Shown: positions 51,752 through 59,525 of the stretch, one piece after another
Layout of the letters: every line of letters begins with the position of its first letter
How positions within the stretch are numbered: position 1 is the first letter of the stretch
Assembly (NCBI GenBank): GCA_035489755.1
Contig: DATGZK010000021.1
Span: 124,001 to 188,000, forward strand
DNA length: 64,000 nt
Direction of reading: 5' to 3'
Source of the DNA: UBA9160 sp035489755
GTDB taxonomy: Bacteria > Myxococcota_A > UBA9160
The notes under the pieces: generated by a model
Database searches by the model: none
What the model was told of the DNA's origin: nothing
What the model saw: the letters and a program-made list of their open reading frames with translations, nothing else
Program-made: the position numbers and the translations under genes

Positions 51752-53746
51752 ATGCGGCGATTGATGCTCATCCTTGCGGCACTTAGTCCCATCGCTGCCG
51801 GACCAGCGCGGGCTGCGGTTACCTGCCCAGCCGCCAACACCATCGCCGCACGCTCAAGCGGTACCGCGCCCCTGTTCGTGTTCTTCGACGCCTCGGGGAC
51901 CAACGGACAGTACACTTCGACATCGTGGGCGCAGGACTCTACGCTCACCGCGACCGCAAACCAGTCCTTCCGCGACCTCAACTATCAATGGAACTTCAAC
52001 GACCCGAACTCTGGAACATGGGGAGACCAGGGCTACGGGTATGCGGACCATACCTCACGCAACACGGCGACAGGTCCAGTCTCCGCTCACCTCTTCGAGA
52101 CCGCCGGGACCTACCAACCGACGCTCACCATCACCAACACGGCAGGCCAGTCGTGCTCCGTGACGTTCAGCCCGATCACCGTCACTGCGGCGAACACGAC
52201 CTGGACCGGGACCGCGACCGAGTGCATCGCGGCCTCGACTACTCCCGTTGCTGGCGCCGGAGGTTGTCCAGCGGGAGCGGCGGTGCTCCAGCAATCCGTG
52301 TTTGAGACTGCCATGTCGAGTGCCATCGCGTCGGGTGCGAGGCGCATCCTCTTCAATGGCGGCGATACCTTTACCGCGACCGGCGGCTATGACATGACGA
52401 CGGCTGGGCCGGGCTACGTCGGCTCCTATGGAACGGGCCAAGCCACCGTCTCCATCGGCGCGGCCCTCAATACCCAGCCAGCCCTTGGCTTCCAGACAGC
52501 CGCGACGGACTGGCGTGTGGTAGGGATCAACTGGACAGGTACGGATACCGGCTCATCTAACAACTACAACGCCGCTGTCGGCGGGTCGAACCGAGTCGCC
52601 AACCACACTTCCCAGATCACCATGCTCAGGAACAAAGTCACCGCCGGCTTCGAGTACGGCGCGCTCTTCAACGACTTCAACAACAATGGCGATGGCACCC
52701 ACGATCAGGTCGGGATGATCGAGAACAACTTCACCGGCCTACAGAATTCTGGGCAAAACTGTTCCTATGCCTTCTTCGGTGGCATCCATCACGGAGGTAT
52801 CATCGGAAATAGCCTAGACCTCAGCCCCCAGACCGGGACCTGCACGAGTCACGTCATCAGGGTGGTATGCGCCAAGACGGCTTTGATCTCTCACAACTTT
52901 GGCCGTGCAGCTCCAGACGGAGCAACCGCCTTTCGGATCGAGGGGGGCCAGAACGACAGCGGTGGTCCGCAGTGTGCCGGGGGAAACGTCGCGACCGGAG
53001 GCACTTTCTTTTGGCTCGCCTCAGACAACAACTGGATCGGCCCCACGATCCGCAGCGGCGCAAACGTAACCAGTCTTAACACGCAGGAGGGCAGCGCGGT
53101 CGGTCCAGAATACGGCCACGACGGCATCGAGGAGCGCGACTTCATCACGATGAACAACCCAAGCTCGTGCGGGATGGTGACACTTGCTGGGCAGCGCACG
53201 GTCTTTAGGAACAACATCCTGAACATCCAAGACCTGGACACGACGCCTTACGAGATCAGGCTATGGGATACGACAGGAGTCACACCGATCTCGAACATTG
53301 AGATCTACAACAACACTGCCTTCTTCAAGACGGTCGGAAACGGCTGCGGCGGGGGTGGAAGCGGAGGATCTCAGCTTGTAGGAACCTCGGGCAACGCGCC
53401 CGACCGAACGACCATCCGAAACAACTTGGCCTATGACCAGACCGGCAAGGGGCTGGCGGTGAGCTGCGTGGGGACGAACTGCGCGATCAGCAATAACCTC
53501 AGCACTGGCACAAATCCCTTTGCCTCCTCAACACCAGCAGTTGCGACGGACTTCAAGCTGCTCGCAGGCTCTGCTCCTGTCGGTGTAGGAACGTCGGTTG
53601 GTGAGCCACCGAGCGTGCCCGTGCAAGTTGACTTTGGGCTCAACCCGAGGCCTTCACCAACCTCGGTCGGCGCGTGGGATGTGACAGGAACGCTCGGGGC
53701 GCTCGGGGCGCTCGGGGTGCCCGGGCAACCGCTTCTCATGCCCTAG
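51752..53746 (+). CDS. Secreted protein with PKD-like and beta-helix-like regions
   Basis: 664 residues from ATG 51752, with GAGGAGG upstream. Signal peptide MRRLMLILAALSPIAAGPARA. A PKD/Ig-like domain follows (PLFVFFDASGT ... YQWNFNDP ... HLFETAGTYQPTLTITN). The larger remainder is Gly/Asn/Thr-rich with repeating short strands (RVANHTSQITMLRNKVTAG, VGMIENNFTGLQNSG, ISNIEIYNNTAFFKTVG, TTIRNNLAYDQTGKG), as in parallel beta-helices. About a dozen Cys suggest disulfides. No PEP-CTERM tail. It may bind or cleave the polysaccharide made by the locus. The enzymatic class cannot be assigned. Confidence 0.75.
   Translation: MRRLMLILAALSPIAAGPARAAVTCPAANTIAARSSGTAPLFVFFDASGTNGQYTSTSWAQDSTLTATANQSFRDLNYQWNFNDPNSGTWGDQGYGYADHTSRNTATGPVSAHLFETAGTYQPTLTITNTAGQSCSVTFSPITVTAANTTWTGTATECIAASTTPVAGAGGCPAGAAVLQQSVFETAMSSAIASGARRILFNGGDTFTATGGYDMTTAGPGYVGSYGTGQATVSIGAALNTQPALGFQTAATDWRVVGINWTGTDTGSSNNYNAAVGGSNRVANHTSQITMLRNKVTAGFEYGALFNDFNNNGDGTHDQVGMIENNFTGLQNSGQNCSYAFFGGIHHGGIIGNSLDLSPQTGTCTSHVIRVVCAKTALISHNFGRAAPDGATAFRIEGGQNDSGGPQCAGGNVATGGTFFWLASDNNWIGPTIRSGANVTSLNTQEGSAVGPEYGHDGIEERDFITMNNPSSCGMVTLAGQRTVFRNNILNIQDLDTTPYEIRLWDTTGVTPISNIEIYNNTAFFKTVGNGCGGGGSGGSQLVGTSGNAPDRTTIRNNLAYDQTGKGLAVSCVGTNCAISNNLSTGTNPFASSTPAVATDFKLLAGSAPVGVGTSVGEPPSVPVQVDFGLNPRPSPTSVGAWDVTGTLGALGALGVPGQPLLMP
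53691..53717 (+). repeat. Three 9-base tandem repeats at the gene end
   Basis: CGCTCGGGG occurs three times in a row and encodes LGALGALGV near the C-terminus of the secreted protein. A slippage-prone tract that could vary in copy number between strains. Confidence 0.7.
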
Positions 53747-54149
53747 CCGAACCTCCGGCGCGGCAGCGTCGCGAGTATCGTGATACCCGATATCGGCCCC
53801 CCCGCGTACACCGAGAATGCTCCTTAAACACTGCAAGCTAGGAGGATACCGACGGCTTTATCGCGCCCTCTGCAGGGACTTCGGGACAGGATCATTGCGG
53901 CGCTGCCGTCCGAGTCGCGCAATCACCTCGCGCAGCTCCCGACCACGCTCCTCCACGTGGCTTCCTTGTCAGCTGCCGCCGCAGAACGTCTACTTCACTC
54001 TGGCCATCATTGAGCGGCTGGAAGTGCTCTACCGGCGTACCATCACGAACGGCATGGAGGCCCGAACCCGCCGGTGGCTCGAAACCCGTGGTCGGGGTCG
54101 GACGCTTCGACCGAAAAACCGCGGAGCTCGCCAACCCCCTAGAGGCTTG

Positions 54150-54196
54150 TGGCCGGTTTTCAGGTGATCACGCATGGCCGGTTTTCGGTGCTCACC
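54150..54196. mobile_element. Paired 22-base repeats resembling an IS21-family terminus
   Basis: tggccggttttcaggtgatc (54150 on) and tggccggttttcggtgctca (54175 on) are consecutive direct repeats. IS21-type elements carry several such internal terminal repeats around the pattern GGCCGGTTTTxGGTGATCA. No istA or istB coding region remains beside them, so this is at most an element end. Confidence 0.3.
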
Positions 54197-54280
54197 GAGG
54201 GAACAGGCATAGGTCGCGCGGTTTGCGGCCTTTCCAGTCGCGGTAGGTTAGCCGCTTCTTACCCGCGGAAGTTGACGTAA

Positions 54281-54409
54281 CGCTCCTACCCGAACGTAGA
54301 TCGGGAGACGGCACTTTCGGACGAGCATGTCGCTGCCACGCTCAACCGGATGGGCTTCGCGCCGACCGGGGGCGTCCTCGAGCCACCGAAATGGAGTTGC
54401 GCGAGCTAA
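54281..54409 (+). pseudogene. Serine-recombinase fragment
   Basis: A 43-codon open stretch reads RSYPNVDRETALSDEHVAATLNRMGFAPTG. The part LSDEHVAATLNRMGF matches the region before the zinc ribbon of large serine recombinases, which typically has a form like LSDEQIAATLNRLG followed by RTG. There is no start codon and no catalytic domain. A relic of a recombinase gene of a mobile element. Confidence 0.4.
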
Positions 54410-54544
54410 GTCTTATCGACTTCGAAAGCAGCCTCCACAACGTGTCAGTGTTCAGGATGTCGGCGCGAGATAGGCCCCCTCCGAGTAGGGTCTGGGGTTG
54501 GCGGTTGGTATAACCTCGTGTATCACCTAGGACCTCCTCCGCAT

Positions 54545-56194
54545 CTATGACCTTTTCTCGAAGACGAGAAGGTTGGTGTTCGCAATGCTTGCCGGCAGAC
54601 CCGCTGAGAAGTAAAAGCGATTGATCTGGCGGAAGGCGTTGCGGATGGAGCGCCGAGAGAAGCGCCGATGAAGCTCTGTGAACTCGGCTGCTCCGCGGTA
54701 GGTACGGCAGAGGGGCAGCTCGGATTCGAGGTAACGGGAGACAGCTGGGATGTCGAGATGCCAGTTGAAGAGCCTACCGCCATTCATCTCACACCATGAA
54801 CCAGCGCCGAAGCGCGACCAGCTTAAGCTGGTGTCAGGCTTCCGGAGTACCGAGCGGGCCAAGCGTTCAAGAGAATAGTCGATGGAGCGCAAGTTGGTGA
54901 TCTGAAGCGCCACTCGGCCACCGGCCTTGAGCACGCGGCAAAGCTCGGCGAGGGCAGCTTCGATCTCGGGGATGTGAATGATGACGCCCCAGGAGAAAAT
55001 CGCGTCAAAGTGACCGCTCGGGAAGTCGAGCCGCGTCAAGTTTGCCTTGCTCAAACGGATCTGGTCGGCCACGCCCGCTACCCGCGCATGCTCTCGCGCC
55101 ACATCGAGCACTACCTCGGACATGTCGACGGCCTCGATCCGGTAGCCAGCCTTTGCAGCGCGGACCGAATGCACGCCTGTCCCGCATCCCGCGTCGAGAA
55201 TGAGACCGCCCTTGCCCACCGCAAGGAGATCGAGCATCCGCGCGATAGCGCTGTCGTAGTATCGGAGCGCCAAGGGTTCGTAATAGTCCGTAGCCCATGA
55301 ATCAAACGTCCGGATATCGTCGACTGCATTGACGGGCATGGTCATCTCCGAGCTCCGCGAGGGAGCCAACTGACGCGCAGAGGCAGCCTGGTCGAGGTCC
55401 ATGGGTACGCGTTCCGGCGTCGATCGCCCCGCGTTTAAGTAACGGTGCGTTAGAGCGTCCATTAGCAGCTTCAAAACGAATGGGAGGTCGTGGACGAGAT
55501 AGCGCCGGCCGAGCCGCTTCGGCTCTTGGAACAATCGGTGCAGCCACTCCAACCCAGCCCGCTGCATCCAGAGGGGAGCGCGATCCACGAATCCGGCCAC
55601 GAACGAGAGACTGATCCCGACACCGATCATCCAGGTACCGGCGAACTCGTCGCGCAGCGACGCGATCAGCCATTCCTGCTTGGGCGCCCCGAGTGCGACG
55701 TAGACAAGGTCTGGTCTCGCAGCAAGAAGCGTCTCGCGCACGTGATCGACCTCCTGCGCGGTTGGACGCCCCGAGATACGGGGAGACGAATATCCAACGA
55801 TTCGAAGATTCGGCAGTTCAGCGCGGAGTCGCGCTGCAGCGCCGTCAGCAACCCCCGAATCGCCGCCGAGCAGGTAGAGGGAGCGCCCGGTTCTGGCCGC
55901 AGCTTCCGCGAGGAGCCACACGAGATCGGAACCCGCGACACGATCTGGTAGGGGCGTTCCCTGGAGCCACGCTGCCCACATCAATGGGAGCCCGTCCGCT
56001 ACGCGCAGTTCAGCCCGCTCGTACTGCGCCCTGAGCTCAGGGTCGCGCGTGCATTGGAGCAGGAGGTCGGTGTTGAGCGTGATGACCCACCCACCCTTGC
56101 CCCCGTCCAGGCTCTGGAACACGTATTCGACAATCTGATGTCGGTCCAGGTTCGCTAAGCCGAGCCCTCCCACCCGGATCTCCGAGACCCTCAC
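54545..56194 (-). CDS. WecG/TagA glycosyltransferase fused to a SAM methyltransferase
   Basis: 549 residues from GTG 56194. Residues ~1-240 are GT26 (WecG/TagA/CpsF): VITLNTDLLLQCTRDPELRAQYERAELRVADGLPLMWAA, SLYLLGGDSGVADGAAARLRAELP, PDLVYVALGAPKQEWLIAS, GVGISLSFVAGFVDRAPLWMQRAGLEWLHRLFQEPKRLGRRY. After a ~45-residue linker comes a class I methyltransferase: LLAVGKGGLILDAGCGTGVHSVRAAKAGYRIEAVDMS (SAM site), FDAIFSWGVIIHIP and LCRVLKAGGRVALQI. One protein may transfer a sugar (ManNAcA/ManNAc-type) and methylate a glycan or lipid acceptor. GTGA overlap with the gene upstream. Confidence 0.9.
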   Translation of the reverse strand: MRVSEIRVGGLGLANLDRHQIVEYVFQSLDGGKGGWVITLNTDLLLQCTRDPELRAQYERAELRVADGLPLMWAAWLQGTPLPDRVAGSDLVWLLAEAAARTGRSLYLLGGDSGVADGAAARLRAELPNLRIVGYSSPRISGRPTAQEVDHVRETLLAARPDLVYVALGAPKQEWLIASLRDEFAGTWMIGVGISLSFVAGFVDRAPLWMQRAGLEWLHRLFQEPKRLGRRYLVHDLPFVLKLLMDALTHRYLNAGRSTPERVPMDLDQAASARQLAPSRSSEMTMPVNAVDDIRTFDSWATDYYEPLALRYYDSAIARMLDLLAVGKGGLILDAGCGTGVHSVRAAKAGYRIEAVDMSEVVLDVAREHARVAGVADQIRLSKANLTRLDFPSGHFDAIFSWGVIIHIPEIEAALAELCRVLKAGGRVALQITNLRSIDYSLERLARSVLRKPDTSLSWSRFGAGSWCEMNGGRLFNWHLDIPAVSRYLESELPLCRTYRGAAEFTELHRRFSRRSIRNAFRQINRFYFSAGLPASIANTNLLVFEKRS

Positions 56195-56493
56195 GGGGCG
56201 CCTCTCGGAGTGCTCGACTTCCGCAGTTCAGCGTCCAGAGAGCCTGGCGTCCAACCCGTCGCCCTCTCCAATGGCGGCACCTGCTTCGGCTTAGGGTTGC
56301 CCACCGTTGGGAGGATCGCCTGGTCGACGAACTGCGTCGGCTTGACCGCGGTCAGGTCCGCTGTAACGACCAAGCCGCGGACGGCGACGAGGACCATCGG
56401 CCGCGCGCGACGGCGGAGCAATCCGCGAGGATCGTGAAAGATCTCTTCGATGGGGCCCTGGTGGACCTCCTCGAACTCCTCGCGGTCATCCAT
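56191..56493 (-). CDS. Hypothetical protein upstream of the WecG-methyltransferase gene
   Basis: 100 residues from ATG 56493, which has GGGAGA nine bases upstream; an in-frame ATG at 56568 would add a non-conserved-looking leader. It starts with an acidic part (DDREEFEEVHQGPIEEIFHDP) and a basic one (RGLLRRRARPMVLVAVRGLVVTADLTAV). The C-terminal half is Pro/Lys/Thr-rich. No family recognised, and the single hydrophobic stretch (MVLVAVRGLVV) is weak. Its TGA overlaps the GTG of the fusion gene, suggesting translational coupling and a real gene. Confidence 0.5.
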   Translation of the reverse strand: MDDREEFEEVHQGPIEEIFHDPRGLLRRRARPMVLVAVRGLVVTADLTAVKPTQFVDQAILPTVGNPKPKQVPPLERATGWTPGSLDAELRKSSTPRGAP

Positions 56494-56774
56494 GGAATCC
56501 CATCTCCCTTGCACCCGCCGCGGGATCAGCGGGTCCCCACTCGGCCCGTGCAGAATTAGCATTTTCAAGGGATTGCCTGCCCCGCTTCGGCCTCAGCTCT
56601 TCTCCAGCGAACGAACGCAGCCAAGACGCGGGAGTCGCCCATTCCCGAGGGGACTCCCTTATCTCGTCAATCTCTAATCGGCTCGTTCGCTGGAGAGGTG
56701 GGGCGCAGAGCCTGCCCCACCCCCGTACTTCGGGAAGAGGAGTCGGAGACAAATGATTCCCTACGATTGCCAGG

Positions 56775-58043
56775 ATGAACCATCTGTCTAAGGTGCATCC
56801 CGCGCCGAGGGTCGTCGCCTACGTTGCGGGCTCGCTGCCCTCGCGCTCCGAGACCTTCGTTTACCGCGAGTTCTTGGCCCTACGCGAGCGCGGGCGGGCA
56901 GTGCTCCCCGTCTCGGTGCACGATCCAGAACGCGGCCTTGGAGAGGCCAGCCTCCAGGCGCTCGGAGACGAGGCCGTGCCGGTATACGGGGCAGGTCTGC
57001 GTCGGATGCTGATCGATGCACTCACCGAACTCGTGCGACACCCGATGCGGAGCGCAGGGACACTGGCCTTGAGTCTGCGTGATACCGCCATGGCCCGGGA
57101 CCTTCCACCGAGCCGGCGCATTCGGATCCTCTGGCAAAGCGTGGCGGCTCTCGCGCTCGCGAAGAGACTGCGGCCGGCCTCTATCGGGCACCTACATGCT
57201 CACATGGCGCATGTCCCTACCACAATTGCGATGTATGCGGCTCATGAGCTTGGCATCGGCTTCAGCTTTACAGGCCATGCCAACGACCTCTTCGCGAACC
57301 GAACCCTTCTCGCCGAGAAAATCAACCGCGCGCGATTCGTCGCTTGCATCAGTCATTGGCATCGCTCCTTCTATCGTGCCATCGCAGATATTCCCAATGA
57401 CCGTCTTCCCGTGGTTCGCGCAGGCGTGGATGTCCCGCGCTGTCAAGAGCCTAAGCGAGGGGAGCGAAGGTCGCCGCGGATTGTGTCGGTGGGACGCCTC
57501 GTCGCAAAGAAGGGATTCGACATCCTGTTGGAAGCGATCGCGGACCTACGACGAAATCACCCGGACATTCACGTCGAGATCGTGGGGGAGGGCGTCGAGC
57601 GAGCAGTACTCGAGGCCCATATCTCAAGGTTGAACCTCGCACGTCATGTCACTCTCGCTGGGGCGCTGCATCATGCCGAGGTACTAAAGACGGTCGAAGA
57701 TGCAGACGTCTTTGTACTTCCCTGTCAGATCGATCCGCTCGGGGACCGCGACGGGATCCCAGTTGCGCTGATGGAAGCAATGGCGCGTGGAGTTTGTGTC
57801 GTCAGCGGAGACCTGCCGACGATTCGCGAGCTCGTACGTCCCAACGAGACAGGCCTACTGGTCCCCCCCGGCGATTCGAGTGCGCTGGCCGGAGCGCTCG
57901 GCAGGCTATTGTTGGACCGCGAGCTCCGGCATCGTCTTCGTGCCGCTGGCCGGTCCTGGGTCGAGCAGGAGTTCTCGACTCCGCTGAATGTGGCCCGCCT
58001 CATCTCCGCATTCGACGCAGTCTTCTCTGCCCTCCCCGAGTGA
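56775..58043 (+). CDS. Glycosyltransferase family 4 protein (WcaL/AmsK-like)
   Basis: 422 residues. N-terminal motif RVVAYVAGSLPSRSETFVYREFLALRERG is typical of colanic-acid/amylovoran GT4 enzymes. HLHAHMAHVPTTIAMYAAHELGIGFSFTGHANDLFAN is the acceptor-side signature. Donor domain: IVSVGRLVAKKGFDILLEAIADLR, HVEIVGEGVERAVLEAHI, DADVFVLPCQIDPLGDRDGIPVALMEAMARGVCVVS, ending NETGLLVPPGD. Adds a sugar to the growing repeat unit. It stands alone on the plus strand between two minus-strand operons. Confidence 0.92.
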   Translation: MNHLSKVHPAPRVVAYVAGSLPSRSETFVYREFLALRERGRAVLPVSVHDPERGLGEASLQALGDEAVPVYGAGLRRMLIDALTELVRHPMRSAGTLALSLRDTAMARDLPPSRRIRILWQSVAALALAKRLRPASIGHLHAHMAHVPTTIAMYAAHELGIGFSFTGHANDLFANRTLLAEKINRARFVACISHWHRSFYRAIADIPNDRLPVVRAGVDVPRCQEPKRGERRSPRIVSVGRLVAKKGFDILLEAIADLRRNHPDIHVEIVGEGVERAVLEAHISRLNLARHVTLAGALHHAEVLKTVEDADVFVLPCQIDPLGDRDGIPVALMEAMARGVCVVSGDLPTIRELVRPNETGLLVPPGDSSALAGALGRLLLDRELRHRLRAAGRSWVEQEFSTPLNVARLISAFDAVFSALPE

Positions 58044-58342
58044 TCAGTGGACTATCCGCGGGGAGATCTGCTACGCGACGAGAGGGCATCGCTCCCCAAC
58101 ATCGGCGCTGGCTTCAAAGGTGGCTCGAACCGCGGGGGGTGAAGCTGCCTGAGCGGTTTCAAGCAGTGAACGCAACACCCGGGGCGAACGGTCATAGTCC
58201 GATTCGTGGTCGCGGCGTACCATCGCTGCTCGATTGAGCCACTCGCATTCGACGGTGGCGCGCGAGGTCGCGACTGCAGGCGGGCCGAGTTCGTATCGCG
58301 CGTGGCGCACCGACGAGGCGCCGAAGGTGCCAGCTCTCCTCT

Positions 58343-59521
58343 TCACGACTCAGGCCGCCTGATGTCCACCTTTGCGGGTTTCTCGGAGATGCTGCGAAGC
58401 AGACCTTCCCGAAGGATCTGCTCAGCCACCTCGTCCCCCACGAGCCGACAGCCGAGCGGCGTAAAGTGGAAGTGCCCGCGCTCCCAATAGAGCAGCTCGC
58501 CGCGGTGGCGGTCGAAGGCCGGTTTCACCGAGACCACGTCCAGGCCGCCGTCCCTTGGACCCAGATGCGGAAGGGAGGAGGCAAACTCGGTTCGTGAGAT
58601 GCGGGTCGGAAGCTCCACGATTAGGAAGCGTGCTCCCGCCTGTTCGGACTCGCGCTTCATCTCACGGAGTAGCGCCAGTGTTAGCCGGTCTGAGTACGAG
58701 ACCTGTTCATCTTCGGCGGGAGCCGCGGCGGCCTCGCCCGGCGGCGCCCGCGTGGGTCCCTTGCTGCGCCGAAGCCATGTCAGGAAGGTCTTGACGTTCC
58801 CGGCCACATCCTCGCGAACGAACGTGTAGAGATGGCTGTTCGCCTCCGCCCAGCGGTACGCGGCGAATCGCTCGAGCCACACTCGGGTCTTCACGCCTGG
58901 CAAATACACCTCGTTCACCTGGACCAGCCTGTCGTCCCGCAGGGCGAACAGATTGGACCGCGTGTTGTCGTCTAGATCGCTGATGTGCCACGCGACCAAG
59001 ACCAGATCTGGCTCGTACCGCAGCCCCTCGTGGCGAAGCATCAGGAGCTCCTCCGCGTTCCCGTGGCCGGAAACCGAGAGGTTGATCGTCTCGACCGGCT
59101 CTCCCGCCACTCTCAGCGCGTCCTCCAAGCGCTGGAGGAACGTGTCCTTCAGCTCCACCTCGTATCCCATGCCGAACGAGTCTCCGAGCAAGACGATGCG
59201 CTTCACACCCTCGGGCTTGTGGTACGGGATCTCGCGGTCGGCACGGATACCTTTGGAGTTGGTTCGAATCTCTACCTGCACGTCGGGGGTTCGCTGCCAG
59301 TAGTGATCGGAAGGACTATTCGTACGGATGCCGAAGCCCGAGTCGATCACGTGGCGCGGGAGAATTGGCTGCGGCGCAAAAAGACGCAGATACGCCTCCG
59401 CTGCAACCAGGACGTAAACGAATACCAAGGCGTGTCCCAGGATCCGACTCAACCCCGCGCGCCACCCCTCCCGCCCGGGAAGTCCGCCAACGCCACTCGA
59501 GGCAATCCCCGTCTCTCGCAT
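58343..59521 (-). CDS. SGNH/GDSL-type hydrolase (AlgJ/AlgX-like acetyltransferase candidate)
   Basis: 392 residues from ATG 59521; TTG 59536 is an alternative with GCAGGAG upstream. N-terminal anchor ILGHALVFVYVLVAAEAYL. The block I motif KRIVLLGDSFGMGYEVEL holds the Ser, then NLSVSGHGNAEELLML, LVLVAWHISDLDDNTRSNLF and, near the end, RGHFHFTPLGCRLVGDEVAEQI with the His. SGNH proteins next to an MBOAT enzyme usually transfer acetyl groups to exported polysaccharide. It is third in the SGNH-MBOAT-SGNH operon, overlapping or abutting the MBOAT stop. Confidence 0.83.
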   Translation of the reverse strand: MRETGIASSGVGGLPGREGWRAGLSRILGHALVFVYVLVAAEAYLRLFAPQPILPRHVIDSGFGIRTNSPSDHYWQRTPDVQVEIRTNSKGIRADREIPYHKPEGVKRIVLLGDSFGMGYEVELKDTFLQRLEDALRVAGEPVETINLSVSGHGNAEELLMLRHEGLRYEPDLVLVAWHISDLDDNTRSNLFALRDDRLVQVNEVYLPGVKTRVWLERFAAYRWAEANSHLYTFVREDVAGNVKTFLTWLRRSKGPTRAPPGEAAAAPAEDEQVSYSDRLTLALLREMKRESEQAGARFLIVELPTRISRTEFASSLPHLGPRDGGLDVVSVKPAFDRHRGELLYWERGHFHFTPLGCRLVGDEVAEQILREGLLRSISEKPAKVDIRRPES

Positions 59522-59525
59522 TGTC

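Larger units (their letters stand above)
53747..54544. other. 798-base mobile-element scar region
   Basis: No intact gene. It contains a pair of near-identical 22-base repeats at 54150-54196 and a short in-frame relic of a serine recombinase at 54281-54409, both listed separately. Other frames (e.g. 53817-54167) show no family motif. The region separates the secreted-protein gene from the WecG-methyltransferase gene and looks like accumulated insertion debris. Confidence 0.45.

Noticed and set aside
59264..59290. ggttcgaatc resembling a tRNA T-loop
   Set aside because: It lies inside the SGNH coding frame, and no matching acceptor, D or anticodon arms surround it.
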